A stretch of 64,000 bases of DNA from Phycobacter azelaicus (lineage in GTDB: Bacteria > Pseudomonadota > Alphaproteobacteria > Rhodobacterales > Rhodobacteraceae). Both the position numbers and the translations under genes were made by a program. Shown piece by piece: positions 8,733 through 17,525 of this stretch (positions are counted from its first letter, which is position 1; each line of letters opens with the position of its first letter). Under the pieces are notes generated by a model. The model saw nothing but the letters and a program-made list of their open reading frames with translations. It was not told where the DNA came from and did no database searches. The stretch is from assembly GCF_014884385.1 (NCBI RefSeq), contig NZ_WKFH01000003.1, forward strand, positions 1,750,001 to 1,814,000, written 5' to 3'.

Positions 8733-9785
8733 TCAGAGGTTGTCTTCGACGCGGAAGCCTTCGGGAATTCTGTCCGTTTGCTCCAGGAGTAGATCGGCCA
8801 TGACCTCGGCCACCTTGGGCGCCATGCCAAAGCCGATCTTGAAGCCGCCATTGGCGATGAAATGGCTGGGCCGGTCCGGCCAGGGACCCAGCATGGGGGC
8901 GCGGGATTTGGCACGTGGGCGCACCCCGGCCCACCGCTCGATCACCTCGGCTTCCTGCAGCAGGGGAACGGCGCCGCGGGCGCGGGAGAGGATGTCGTCC
9001 AGCTGTTCGTCTGTGCCGGAACCGTTATCAAATTCCCGCTCACTCGTGGAGCCAATACCAACGGTGCCATCCGCATGCGGGATGATATGGAGGCTGTCTG
9101 CGTAAAGCTGTGGAGCCTCTCCGGCGTCGTAGCGCAATAGTGCGGCCTGGCCCTTGACGCCGCCGCCGACGGTCTTGCCGGTGATCTGGTTCAGTTTCTG
9201 TAAACCCGCGTATCCGGTAGCGTGCAAGACCTGTCCCTGATCGCTGCCGTCAGTAAGGATGGGAACGCCTTTCGCCTTCAGGGCCGCAACGAGGGCGTCG
9301 CAAGCGCGGCGGGGGTGCATGCGGGCGCTGAGCGTGTCGTGGATCACCAGGCCGGTGGCGCTGGGCGGTGCCCAGTCGCCGAAAGCCTCGGCCGCGCAGA
9401 CGGTCCATTTGGCCTGTTGCCCCTCGCTGGTCCGCCAGAGATCAGCGGCGGTGCCTTCGCGCTGGCGGGCCAGTTCCAGCGTGCGGGCGTCGTTGATCGG
9501 TTGCAGCCGTCCCGTGCGCCCGTAGCCAGCTGATACACCGCCTGCCTTTTCAACGTCGTCCCAGAAGCGGTGCGCCATCAACAGGCTTTCGAATTGGAAC
9601 TGTTTCTTGGGGTTCCAGTTTTCCGGTACATGTGGCGCCAGCGCGCCCACGAGTCCGCCGCTGGAGCCTGCACTGGGGCCGAAGGGGTCGATCACCTGTA
9701 CACGTGCGCCGCGCCGGGCACAGATCCACGCTATGGAGAGGCCGAAGATGCCCGCTCCGCGCACCGTGATATCTGCCATTGCCAT
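8733..9785 (-). CDS. FAD-dependent DAO-family oxidoreductase, possible MnmC oxidoreductase partner
   Basis: A 350-residue D-amino-acid-oxidase-fold flavoprotein. It begins with the dinucleotide-binding motif VRGAGIFGLSIAWICARRGA, has SSGGLVGALAPHVPENWN around residue 45, and ends with FIANGGFKIGFGMAPKVAEV, the usual second FAD contact. Its start is divergent from mnmD with 58 bases between start codons. In enterobacteria one MnmC polypeptide joins a methyltransferase to a DAO-type domain that removes the carboxymethyl group from cmnm5s2U34. The neighbourhood therefore suggests this may be the split oxidoreductase half, but a DadA- or ThiO-type amine oxidase is equally allowed by sequence. ATG 9785 is preferred over ATG 9779 because AAGGG is well spaced. 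Confidence 0.8.
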   Translation of the reverse strand: MAMADITVRGAGIFGLSIAWICARRGARVQVIDPFGPSAGSSGGLVGALAPHVPENWNPKKQFQFESLLMAHRFWDDVEKAGGVSAGYGRTGRLQPINDARTLELARQREGTAADLWRTSEGQQAKWTVCAAEAFGDWAPPSATGLVIHDTLSARMHPRRACDALVAALKAKGVPILTDGSDQGQVLHATGYAGLQKLNQITGKTVGGGVKGQAALLRYDAGEAPQLYADSLHIIPHADGTVGIGSTSEREFDNGSGTDEQLDDILSRARGAVPLLQEAEVIERWAGVRPRAKSRAPMLGPWPDRPSHFIANGGFKIGFGMAPKVAEVMADLLLEQTDRIPEGFRVEDNL

Positions 9786-9843
9786 TCGCCCGCCCTTTCG
9801 CCAGTGTCGCGCCATTCCGCCACATCACTTAGGGGAAAACAGC

Positions 9844-10512
9844 ATGGCAGACCAGCAGGCCAGCCTCAGCTGGCGCGATGGCAGCGTTCCGGTGTCAGAC
9901 CAGTTCGACGATCCCTATTTCTCTCTGCAGGACGGTCTCGCGGAGACTGAGCATGTGTTTCTGGGCGGCAACGATCTGCCGGTACGGTTTAGACCGGGGT
10001 TTCACATCGCAGAGTTGGGCTTTGGCACCGGGCTGAACCTGATGGCGGCGTGGAAGCTGTGGGAGGAAAGCGGTCAGGAGGGCGCGCTGCATTTCACCAG
10101 TTTCGAGGCCTTCCCGATGGCGCCTGTCGATATGGCAAAGGCGCTTGAGGCCTTTCCGGCCGTTGCCTCCTGGGCCGAGCGATTTCTGGCAAAATGGAGC
10201 GGGGAGGGCAGCTGCGCCTTTGACACTCTGCAGTTCCAGATGATCAGGGACGACGCGCGCCTGTCGCTGCCAGAGTGGACAGGGCAGGCCGATGCCTGGT
10301 TTCTGGACGGGTTTTCCCCGGCCAAAAACCCCGAGTTGTGGGGTGAAGAATTGATGGCCGAGGTTGCCCGGCATACGGCGCCCGGCGGCACGGCAGCGAC
10401 CTATACGGCGGCGGGCTTCGTGCGTAGGGGACTGGAGGCGGCGGGGTTCACCGTAACGCGCATCCCCGGCTACGGGCGCAAGAGACATATGACGAAGGCA
10501 GAACTGGCATGA
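9844..10512 (+). CDS. mnmD: tRNA 5-methylaminomethyl-2-thiouridine methyltransferase (MnmC N-domain-like)
   Basis: A 222-residue single-domain methyltransferase (DUF752). The SAM-binding loop reads AELGFGTGLNLM at about residues 56-67, and the family-specific segment ADAWFLDGFSPAKNPELW with its catalytic aspartate lies at about 155-172. It would complete mnm5s2U34 synthesis in the wobble base of Lys, Glu and Gln tRNAs by methylating nm5s2U34. It lacks the C-terminal FAD domain of enteric MnmC; a DAO-family gene is divergent next door. ATG 9844 follows AGGGGAAAA. Its stop overlaps the start of the EamA gene by four bases (ATGA). Confidence 0.9.
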   Translation: MADQQASLSWRDGSVPVSDQFDDPYFSLQDGLAETEHVFLGGNDLPVRFRPGFHIAELGFGTGLNLMAAWKLWEESGQEGALHFTSFEAFPMAPVDMAKALEAFPAVASWAERFLAKWSGEGSCAFDTLQFQMIRDDARLSLPEWTGQADAWFLDGFSPAKNPELWGEELMAEVARHTAPGGTAATYTAAGFVRRGLEAAGFTVTRIPGYGRKRHMTKAELA

Positions 10513-11396
10513 GCACCGCAGAGACACACGAGGCAGGCAACAACACGCGCCTTGGCGTGCTGCTGATGATTGGCGCCACGATCGTCTTTGCCCTGCAGGA
10601 CGGGATTTCGCGCCATCTGGCCGGGGAATACAACGTCTATATGGTGGTGATGATCCGCTACTGGTTCCTGTCGCTTTTCGTGATCTCCATTGCTTTGCGC
10701 CAACCGGGGGGGCTGAAAAAGGTCGCCCGCACCCGGCAGATCTGGCTGCAGATCTTCCGGGGCTTCATCTGTGCGGCCGAAATCTGCGTCATGGTGCTGG
10801 CCTTTACCCTTTTGGGGTTGGTGGAAAGCCACGCGGTCTTTGTCTCATATCCGTTGATGATCGCGGCCCTGTCTGGGCCAATTCTGGGAGAGAAGGTCGG
10901 GATCTGGCGCTGGAGTGCGATTCTGGTCGGGTTCCTTGGCGTTCTGATCATCCTCGAACCTGGCGTCGGTGTGTTTCAGCCCGCAGCCCTGGTGCCGCTT
11001 TTGGCCGCCTTGATGTTCGCCCTTTACGGGCTGCTGACGCGCTATGCGGCGCGAAAGGACAATTCGGCGACCAGTTTCTTTTATGTGGGTGTTGTCGGCG
11101 TAGTCTTCATGACCCCGATTGGCCTCTGGAATTGGGAGGCGATGAGCGCGCCGGATTGGGGCTGGATGGGGCTCTTGTGCCTCACCGGCGCGCTGGGTCA
11201 CTACCTGCTGATCCGCTGTTATGAGGCCGCAGAAGCCAGCGCAGTACAGCCTTTTGCCTATCTGCAACTGCCCTGGGCGGCGATGCTGGGGCTTGTGGTG
11301 TTCTCCGAGACGATCCGCTTCAACGTGGCGCTTGGGGCGGGCATCGTCGTGGCAGCCGGGCTGTTCACCCTATGGCGCGAACGCCGCAAGGGTTGA
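10509..11396 (+). CDS. EamA/DMT-family transporter
   Basis: A 295-residue membrane protein with about ten transmembrane segments in two EamA repeats, beginning after a short hydrophilic leader (GVLLMIGATIVFALQDGISR). The FALQDxxSR motif is typical of the RarD/YdcZ-like exporters. The substrate is unknown. It is translationally coupled to mnmD through an ATGA overlap, and its last 27 bases overlap the 3' end of the convergent lytic transglycosylase gene, so there is no room for a conventional terminator between them. Confidence 0.88.
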   Translation: MSTAETHEAGNNTRLGVLLMIGATIVFALQDGISRHLAGEYNVYMVVMIRYWFLSLFVISIALRQPGGLKKVARTRQIWLQIFRGFICAAEICVMVLAFTLLGLVESHAVFVSYPLMIAALSGPILGEKVGIWRWSAILVGFLGVLIILEPGVGVFQPAALVPLLAALMFALYGLLTRYAARKDNSATSFFYVGVVGVVFMTPIGLWNWEAMSAPDWGWMGLLCLTGALGHYLLIRCYEAAEASAVQPFAYLQLPWAAMLGLVVFSETIRFNVALGAGIVVAAGLFTLWRERRKG

Positions 11397-13337
11397 GCCC
11401 TTGAGTTCCCGTGAGAACGGGATCGGCAGCGGCACCTTGCCCAGCCGGGCGCGGTAGACCGGCAGGCTTTCGGTGACGCGCATCACGTAGTTGCGGGTCT
11501 CATTGAAGGGGATGTGCTCGATCCAGTCGATGACATCGGGTGTACCGTCGCGGGGATCACCATAGCGCTCCATCCAGGCGATAGGGCGTCTAGGGCCTGC
11601 GTTGTAGCCCGCGGCCATCATCACCACGTTGCCACCAAATTCTTCGGCAAGGCGTGCAAGATACTGCGCGCCGAGGGTGGCGTTATAGTCCCACTCAGCA
11701 GTCAGGCGGGCGGTTTTGTGCTTGTCCAGAATACCCAGTTCCCCCGCGACCAGTTTGGCCGTCGTCGGCATCACCTGCATCAACCCGCGCGCGCCGGCGT
11801 GGCTGATTACGCCGGGGTCGAATTCGCTTTCGCGGCGGGCGATGGCGAGGGTCATCTCCGGCGCCATCGGCAGCTTCTGCTCGGCTACCGGATGTAGGGG
11901 ATAGTAGGCCCCTTTCAGTTCAATACCATACTGCGCTGCACGCTTCCCAATCATCACCGCAAGGTGCGGTTGGTTCATTTCGACGGCCATCTGTCCCATC
12001 TGGAAGGCCTGTTCCGTTGGCAGGCTTTCGGTCAGATGGGTAAGAAAACGTTCACCCAGTGAAAGCTCTCCCGCGCGGAGCAATTGAAGCCCAGCCTCGG
12101 CGACCGAAGAGTTCAGGAAGGCGGCGCTGCGCCAGTCCGGCAGTGCGGGTGGGTTTGCCAGGTCAGGATCAAACGGGCGCCCCAGCGCTTCAGCGGCAAG
12201 AATGCCGTAGAAAGAGGTCTGAAAGGCCGCGCCCTTTGAATACGCGGCATGGGCCTTTTCCACCTGGCCAAGCGCGGCATATGCGCGGCCCAGCCAATAG
12301 CCGCCACGACCGACCGAGATGGGCGTTTCGACCGAAGCAAGGAAACGCTCGAAATGCTGCGCGGCCAGCGCGGCATCATTGAGCTTTCGCAGGGCGATGT
12401 AACCAGCCAGCCATTCACAGTCAGAATATCCATAGCCCGCCTCTGGCGTGGAAAAGTGATAGGCCGCAAGCTGGTAAGCGCGTTCATTGTTGCCATCGCG
12501 CATGTCCTGACGGGCCAGATCCCGGCGGCGGCGCAGCCAGTCTTCGGGGCGGCCAAGCTTTTCGGCGCTCACGCTGCGCTCCATCAGCATTTGGATGGCG
12601 CTTTCGCGTCGACCCTTCTGATCACGCCAGTCAAAGCGGTCATAGGCAAGGCCAGCATCGTCTTTCAGACTGTCCGGGACAGCGGCGATCTTTGCATCCA
12701 CCCCGGCGGCGCGTTCCTGCAGCGCAATGCGCGCCTCGGCCAGTTTGCGATGCCCTTCCGGCACCAGTTCGAGCATCCGGCGTGAGCTGACAAGATGATG
12801 ATCCCACAAGAGCCGGTCCAGCCGCGCAGTGTGATGCGGTGTGATCAGGGCGCCAAAATCCGCAAGGAATGCCTTCTGAAGCTCTTCGGTCATAGGCATG
12901 GTTTGCCAGGCGCGAATGATTTCGGTCTCTCCCTCGCTGCGGCGCCCCGCGCGGATGAGGGCGCGGGCAAGGCTCAACGCGCCTTCGGCCGTTTCGGGGC
13001 TGTGGTCCGAATAAAAAGAGATCGTGACAGGGTGAGGCGCCTTGGCGAGGTTTTCCTCTTGTTGACGGCGCAGGTAAGGCAGACCCGGCCAGTCCGGACG
13101 CCGTGCCAGGAAGGTCATAACCTCACGCGACGTTCCTTCACCCGCGCGCAGCCGGTGCCATTCAACCAAATCGCGGGCGACGGTCGCCTCGGGACCTGCT
13201 CTTTCAGCGGCCGCGTCCCAGTCCCTGTCTCGCACCAACTCCATCGCTTCGGACAAGCTGTCAGACCACGCCGGGCCCGAGCCAAGGATCGGAAGGATCA
13301 GCAGAATGAGGGCCAGAATGCGTGTCATCTCTTGCAT
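11370..13337 (-). CDS. soluble lytic murein transglycosylase (Slt70-like)
   Basis: A roughly 655-residue periplasmic protein with a signal peptide (ILALILLILPILGSGPAWSD). The long alpha-helical superhelix (residues 40-480) has TPR-like repeats such as YWLGRAYAALGQVEKAHAAY. The C-terminal catalytic domain has the family 1A signature ARRESEFDPGVISHAGARG with the catalytic glutamate, then LMQVMPTTAK and AGYNAGPRR. It cleaves peptidoglycan strands to 1,6-anhydromuropeptides during wall turnover. ATG 13337 is preferred (GAG just upstream); ATG 13328 is also possible. Its 3' end overlaps the convergent EamA gene by 27 bases. Confidence 0.93.
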   Translation of the reverse strand: MQEMTRILALILLILPILGSGPAWSDSLSEAMELVRDRDWDAAAERAGPEATVARDLVEWHRLRAGEGTSREVMTFLARRPDWPGLPYLRRQQEENLAKAPHPVTISFYSDHSPETAEGALSLARALIRAGRRSEGETEIIRAWQTMPMTEELQKAFLADFGALITPHHTARLDRLLWDHHLVSSRRMLELVPEGHRKLAEARIALQERAAGVDAKIAAVPDSLKDDAGLAYDRFDWRDQKGRRESAIQMLMERSVSAEKLGRPEDWLRRRRDLARQDMRDGNNERAYQLAAYHFSTPEAGYGYSDCEWLAGYIALRKLNDAALAAQHFERFLASVETPISVGRGGYWLGRAYAALGQVEKAHAAYSKGAAFQTSFYGILAAEALGRPFDPDLANPPALPDWRSAAFLNSSVAEAGLQLLRAGELSLGERFLTHLTESLPTEQAFQMGQMAVEMNQPHLAVMIGKRAAQYGIELKGAYYPLHPVAEQKLPMAPEMTLAIARRESEFDPGVISHAGARGLMQVMPTTAKLVAGELGILDKHKTARLTAEWDYNATLGAQYLARLAEEFGGNVVMMAAGYNAGPRRPIAWMERYGDPRDGTPDVIDWIEHIPFNETRNYVMRVTESLPVYRARLGKVPLPIPFSRELKGSTLAAFAP

Positions 13338-13468
13338 TTTCTCGTGAACCGGGGATAGAGGCTGTGACGATAATCCGTGACGACCCGGTATCAACTGAAA
13401 ACCCCGGTTCGTCCACCATTCCGGCGGGGCTTTGCCTGCCGACCACTCGCAACTAAGGGAGCGTGCCC

Positions 13469-14341
13469 ATGTTCAAAGGCTCTATGCCAGCCCTCGTCAC
13501 CCCGTTTCGCAACGGCGAGCTGGATCTGGATACGCTCAAACACTTGGTAGAATGGCATATCGAGCAAGGTTCGACTGGTCTGGTGCCCGTTGGCACCACC
13601 GGAGAAAGCCCGACTCTAAGCCATGAAGAGCATGAAACCGTGATCGCGGAGGTCGTGAAGGCCGCAGCTGGCCGGGTGCCGGTCATCGCGGGCGCGGGCT
13701 CCAACAATACGGTCGAGGCGATTCGCTTTGTTGAATTCGCCGCGCGCATTGGCGCCGATGCGGCCCTTGTGGTGACGCCCTATTACAACAAGCCGACACA
13801 GCGCGGCATGGTGGCGCATTTCACCGCCCTGCACGACTGCGCCGATATTCCGATCATCATCTACAACATCCCGCCGCGCTCGGTCGTGGACATGCTGCCC
13901 GCCACCATGGGTGAGCTGGCCAAGCTGCCGCGCATCGTCGGCGTCAAGGATGCCACCGGCAAGCTGGAGCGCGTCAGCCAGCAGCGTGCGTCCTGTGGAG
14001 CGGATTTCATCCAGCTGTCGGGCGAAGACGCCACCGCGCTGGGCTTCAACGCCCATGGCGGTGTCGGCTGCATCTCGGTCACCGCGAACGTGGCGCCGAA
14101 GCTTTGCGCCGAGTTCCAGGCGGCGACTCTGGCCGGTGATTACAAGACCGCGCTCGAATATCAGGACCGGCTGATGCCCCTGCACGAGGCGATCTTTATC
14201 GAGCCGGGCCTTGTGGGGGCAAAGTACGGCCTGTCGAAACTGGGCCTGTGCAGCGAAGAGGTCCGCTGTCCGCTGACCACGCTGGAAGACAGCACCAAGG
14301 CAGCGATCGACGCGGCGATGAAGCACGCAGGCCTGCTCTAA
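13469..14341 (+). CDS. dapA: 4-hydroxy-tetrahydrodipicolinate synthase
   Basis: A 290-residue TIM-barrel lyase. The Schiff-base lysine is K160 in GVKDATGK, the catalytic tyrosine Y132 lies in IYNIPPRS, and the substrate-carboxylate loop [15 protein letters not shown] covers residues 41-55. It condenses pyruvate with aspartate semialdehyde, the first committed step to diaminopimelate and lysine, feeding the cell wall. ATG 13469 is chosen over an in-frame GTG at 13463 because AAGGGAG is eight bases upstream. A strong hairpin terminator follows, shared with the convergent sigma-factor gene. Confidence 0.96.
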   Translation: MFKGSMPALVTPFRNGELDLDTLKHLVEWHIEQGSTGLVPVGTTGESPTLSHEEHETVIAEVVKAAAGRVPVIAGAGSNNTVEAIRFVEFAARIGADAALVVTPYYNKPTQRGMVAHFTALHDCADIPIIIYNIPPRSVVDMLPATMGELAKLPRIVGVKDATGKLERVSQQRASCGADFIQLSGEDATALGFNAHGGVGCISVTANVAPKLCAEFQAATLAGDYKTALEYQDRLMPLHEAIFIEPGLVGAKYGLSKLGLCSEEVRCPLTTLEDSTKAAIDAAMKHAGLL

Positions 14342-14371
14342 ATCCCTCGAACAGCCTTTATGAAGATGTAC

Positions 14372-14406
14372 ATCAGCCCCCTATTTGGGGGCTGATTTCA
14401 TTTTTG
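14372..14406. terminator. bidirectional terminator between dapA and the ECF41 sigma gene
   Basis: Perfect ten-base-pair stem (ATCAGCCCCC, 14372-14381, with its complement 14387-14396) and a five-base loop, followed by TTTCATTTTT on the plus strand. It lies 31 bases after dapA. On the minus strand the same bases encode the last codons and stop of the sigma factor. Confidence 0.85.
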
Positions 14407-15266
14407 GGCAAGTCGTCGCTGGTTAGGGCGGATAGCAGATGTCGCGTCTTGTCCGGATTGCGGATCACATAGATACGCGAGATCCGCCCCACTTCGATTT
14501 CAAGGGCGGTCGCCTGCAGGATCCCCTCTGGCTCCAGGCTGAGCATTGCGGGAAGACCATTGAGATGGCACTGGCGCGTCGCAGTAGGGGAATGGTCCGG
14601 ATATTTTCGCGCCAAACCATCGAGCAATCGCAGGACTTTGGCCGCCCCGAAAATGGGATTGAGCGCGGCCATTGCCTTGCCGCCCCCGTCAGAGATGAGT
14701 TGAACATCATCCGCCAACATGTGCTTGAGGCTGTCCAGATCACCCGCCTTGGCGGCCCGAAAGAAAGCTTCTGTCAGGGCTTGGCTCTGGCCCGGTGCAA
14801 CGGGCGTCTTTGGCTTGCCATCCTGCACCTTCTTGCGCGCCCGCGTGGCCAGTTGGCGGCAGGATGCGGCGCTGCGATCCAGCAGGTCCGAGATCTCGGC
14901 GAAAGGCGTGTCAAAAACGTCATGCAACAGGAAGGCCGCTCGTTCGGCCGGGGAAAGCCGCTCCAAGGCCATCAAAAGCGCAACGGAGACATCGTGATCA
15001 AGCCCGTCCAATGGCTCATCGGTGAGGATCGGCTCCGGCAGCCATTCTCCCGGGTATTCCTCGCGGCGCACCCGCGCCGATTTCAGGTGGTCCAGACACA
15101 GGCGCGAGGTTATGCGGACCAGATAGCCAACCGGATCGCGTACCTCTGACTGCTCCACGGATTGCCAGCGCAGGAAGCAGTCCTGCAGGATGTCTTCGGC
15201 ATCGCTGACGCTGCCCAGCATGCGATACGCGATCGCGAACAGGCGCGACCGCGTTGCAAGGAACAT
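14373..15266 (-). CDS. ECF41-type RNA polymerase sigma factor (SigJ-like)
   Basis: A 297-residue extracytoplasmic-function sigma factor with a C-terminal SnoaL-like extension. Region 2 reads LFAIAYRMLGSVSDAEDILQD and region 4 includes LSPAERAAFLLHDVFDTPF. The linker contains DGGGK and the extension ends with NPDK, the two hallmark motifs of the ECF41 group, where the extension modulates activity in place of an anti-sigma factor. The start is taken as ATG 15266 (GGAG five bases upstream); a GTG at 15302 overlapping the upstream stop would add 12 residues and couple translation. It follows the CMD-family gene, its usual partner, and the operon carries an ECF41 promoter. Confidence 0.92.
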   Translation of the reverse strand: MFLATRSRLFAIAYRMLGSVSDAEDILQDCFLRWQSVEQSEVRDPVGYLVRITSRLCLDHLKSARVRREEYPGEWLPEPILTDEPLDGLDHDVSVALLMALERLSPAERAAFLLHDVFDTPFAEISDLLDRSAASCRQLATRARKKVQDGKPKTPVAPGQSQALTEAFFRAAKAGDLDSLKHMLADDVQLISDGGGKAMAALNPIFGAAKVLRLLDGLARKYPDHSPTATRQCHLNGLPAMLSLEPEGILQATALEIEVGRISRIYVIRNPDKTRHLLSALTSDDLPKNEISPQIGG

Positions 15267-15298
15267 ATCTGCTCCATTCGGTGTCAGAGTTGCTGCTC

Positions 15299-15760
15299 TC
15301 ACGCGGCGTTGGCCTCCTGCGTGGCAGGATGCGGTGTGCCAAAGGCGATTGCAATCCGGTTCCAGGCATTGATTGTCGTGATCGCCAGGGTGACGGCGAC
15401 CTGCGCGTGAGGTGTGAAGTGCTGCGCCAGTGCCTGATAGTCCGCATCCGGAGCACCGGCCGTTTCAATCCGTGTCAGTGCCTCGGCCCAGGCCAATGCG
15501 GCGCGCTCGCGCGCGCTGTAGAGCGTGGACTCGCGCCAAGCAGGCAAAAGGTGCATCCGGTCCTCTGTTTCACCGTTCTTGCGGGCATCGTGAGTGTGCA
15601 TGTGAATGCAGAAGGCACAGCCGTTGATCTGCGAGACCCGCAGTTTGATCAGCTCGATCAGGCTGTGGTCAAGTCCGCTGTCCTTGAGCGTAGCTTCCAT
15701 CGCCATCATCGGCTTGAAAAGGTCGGCGGCTACGGCGAACTGGTCCAGTCGTTGTGTCAT
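15299..15760 (-). CDS. carboxymuconolactone decarboxylase/AhpD-like protein
   Basis: A 153-residue CMD-family protein. The redox/proton-relay motif is INGCAFCIHMHTHDARKNGE at about residues 48-67 (C-x2-C-x3-H), as in AhpD-like peroxidase partners. This is the usual partner of ECF41 sigma factors (the carboxymuconolactone decarboxylase/oxidoreductase/epimerase group) and is expected to be the sigma factor's direct target. Its natural substrate is unknown. The start ATG 15760 has AAAAGGA upstream. An ECF41-type promoter lies 35-61 bases upstream and the sigma gene follows it in the same operon. Confidence 0.92.
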   Translation of the reverse strand: MTQRLDQFAVAADLFKPMMAMEATLKDSGLDHSLIELIKLRVSQINGCAFCIHMHTHDARKNGETEDRMHLLPAWRESTLYSARERAALAWAEALTRIETAGAPDADYQALAQHFTPHAQVAVTLAITTINAWNRIAIAFGTPHPATQEANAA

Positions 15761-15794
15761 TGTCAGGGTCCTTTTTCTGCGGTTACAGGAACAG

Positions 15795-15821
15795 GACGAC
15801 ACAGCCGTTTGATGTGTGACA
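15795..15821 (-). promoter_or_regulatory. ECF41 promoter upstream of the CMD-sigma operon
   Basis: On the minus strand TGTCACA (15821-15815) is followed after exactly 16 bases by CGTC (15798-15795), identical to the published ECF41 consensus TGTCACA-N16-CGTC. The predicted transcription start is about 25-30 bases before the CMD-family start codon. This indicates direct autoregulation of the operon by its own sigma factor. Confidence 0.88.
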
Positions 15822-15830
15822 GGAGGCGGC

Positions 15831-15866
15831 AAAAAAACCTGGGGGCCATTCGACGAAGGCCACCAG
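15831..15866 (-). terminator. terminator after soeC
   Basis: On the minus strand CTGGTGGCC (15866-15858), a ten-base loop and GGCCCCCAG (15847-15839) form a nine-pair stem with one mismatch, followed by GTTTTTTT. It lies just downstream of soeC and upstream of the ECF41 promoter, insulating the two operons. Confidence 0.75.
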
Positions 15867-15873
15867 ATCGTGT

Positions 15874-16761
15874 TCAGCGCTTACCGTAGTAGAGACCGAC
15901 CACATGTTCGGCCTCAGCAAAGAACAGCCAGCGCAGACAGGCCACGCCTGCGATATGCAACAGCACCGCAAGGCCCGCCATAAGATGTTTCAGCATCAGG
16001 CCTGAAAAGGGCATGACCATCAAGGCAATCGGCAGGGCGAAGGCGAGGGCAAAGCCAATGACGCGCAGCTTCAGCGCGTGCTTGCGCCCCACCACATAGA
16101 CGAACTCGCGCAGCAGGTAGTTGCTGCCCGTGTGCGGCGGTTCAAACGCGCGCACGGTGCCGCGATCCCCCAGCCCCGTGGCCGTGCCGATGTCAGTGCC
16201 CGACTGCGTCAGCGCCTTGTCCGTCTTTGCCCAATAGATGAGCTGTATCGCCCCAGCCAGCGCCAGTAGCCAGGGGGCGAGGCTTTCGCGGCCCGCCAAT
16301 AGCGCGCCACCTGCGATGGAGAAGCTCAGAAACACCATGGGCGTGATCGGGCTGTGCCAGCGCGGGATCGTCTTTAGCTGGGTGTAGATCATCGCGGTGG
16401 TGAACACGGTGCCGATGCTGAGCGCGGCGCCGAGCAGGCCGAGGAGACGCCAGTCAGCCTCAAGGAAAACAGCTCCGGCGGCATAGAGCGCCATAACCAG
16501 CAGCGTGGAAACGGCAGCGCAGCCTTCGCGGCTGAGCCAGCTGGTCCGCCACTGGCTGAAGGCCTTCCAGGCACGTTCCGGGTGGCCAAGGTGAAAGGTC
16601 GAGGCCAGCAGGCCGCCCACGGCCAGCGCATAGGCGATGGCATAAAACACGAAGGCGACCCAGCCTGTAACCGAAGGCATGCCCAGCCCAAGAAAGGCCA
16701 GCAACCCAAAACCAAGCCCCGACAGGGTGGTAAAGATGATGACGGAAGGAGCCGGATGCAT
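15874..16761 (-). CDS. soeC: sulfite dehydrogenase membrane anchor, DmsC-family
   Basis: A 295-residue integral membrane protein with about eight transmembrane helices and the DmsC-family signature TSWLSREG in the second loop region. It would anchor the catalytic SoeAB dimer at the cytoplasmic face of the inner membrane and pass electrons to quinone. Its start overlaps the soeB stop by one base (TGATG), so it belongs to the soeABC operon. Sequence alone also fits DMSO-reductase anchors; sulfite is assigned from the taurine context and the absence of an export signal on SoeA. A terminator follows at 15866-15831. Confidence 0.85.
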   Translation of the reverse strand: MHPAPSVIIFTTLSGLGFGLLAFLGLGMPSVTGWVAFVFYAIAYALAVGGLLASTFHLGHPERAWKAFSQWRTSWLSREGCAAVSTLLVMALYAAGAVFLEADWRLLGLLGAALSIGTVFTTAMIYTQLKTIPRWHSPITPMVFLSFSIAGGALLAGRESLAPWLLALAGAIQLIYWAKTDKALTQSGTDIGTATGLGDRGTVRAFEPPHTGSNYLLREFVYVVGRKHALKLRVIGFALAFALPIALMVMPFSGLMLKHLMAGLAVLLHIAGVACLRWLFFAEAEHVVGLYYGKR

Positions 16762-17525
16762 CAGGAATTTCCTCCGGGCAGTTTATCAAGTGCCTTGTCC
16801 AGCCAGCCAAGGAAGCCAGCGGGTTCCTCCGCGACGGGCGCCAGAAGCGGCGCCAGAATGTCGATCTGATCCTCTATCCGGTCCTTGGGGCGGGGCGGCA
16901 GGTATTTGTTGACAGGTTTTGTGCCCATCTCGGGCATCAGGTCCATGCCGCCACGGTCGGCGACTAGTTGTGAGACTTCGCTAGCCGGATCGCCCAGATC
17001 GCCAAAATGCCGCGCGCCCGCCGGGCAGGTGCGCACACATGACGGCACGCGGTCTTCTTCGGGGAGGTTTTCGTTATAGATGCGGTCCACGCAGAGCGTG
17101 CATTTCTTCATCACACCTTCGGCTAGGTCCAACTCGCGTGCGCCATAGGGGCAGGCCCAAGCGCAGAGGCCACAGCCAATGCAGTCGCTTTCATTGACCA
17201 GAACGATGCCGTCCTCGACCCGCTTGTAGCTGGCACCGGTGGGGCAGACGGTGACGCAGGGCGCGTCTTCGCAGTGCAGGCAGGATTTGGGGAAATGCAC
17301 CAGCTGGGCATGTCCCTGCTCCGGTTGCACCTCGTAGGAATGCACGCGATTGAGGAAGGTCCCCGAAGGATCCGCGCCATAGGGATCTTGATCCGACAGC
17401 GGCGCGCCGTAGTTTTCGGTGTTCCAGCCCTTGCAGGAAATCACGCAGGCATGGCAGCCGACGCAGGTATCCAGATCGATCACCAGACCCATCTTCCGGC
17501 TCGTCTGTGCAGGCAGTTCGGTCAT
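16761..17525 (-). CDS. soeB: sulfite dehydrogenase iron-sulfur subunit
   Basis: A 254-residue ferredoxin-like subunit with four clusters of cysteines for four [4Fe-4S] centres: CVGCHACVISCK near residue 24, CLHCEDAPCVTVCP, CIGCGLCAWACP, and CTLCVDR paired with CVRTCP. This is the DmsB/PsrB/SoeB type that wires the molybdenum subunit to the membrane anchor. The ATG at 17525 overlaps the soeA stop by four bases, with GGTGGG upstream; a one-base overlap leads to soeC. There is no signal peptide, in keeping with a cytoplasmic complex. Confidence 0.9.
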   Translation of the reverse strand: MTELPAQTSRKMGLVIDLDTCVGCHACVISCKGWNTENYGAPLSDQDPYGADPSGTFLNRVHSYEVQPEQGHAQLVHFPKSCLHCEDAPCVTVCPTGASYKRVEDGIVLVNESDCIGCGLCAWACPYGARELDLAEGVMKKCTLCVDRIYNENLPEEDRVPSCVRTCPAGARHFGDLGDPASEVSQLVADRGGMDLMPEMGTKPVNKYLPPRPKDRIEDQIDILAPLLAPVAEEPAGFLGWLDKALDKLPGGNS

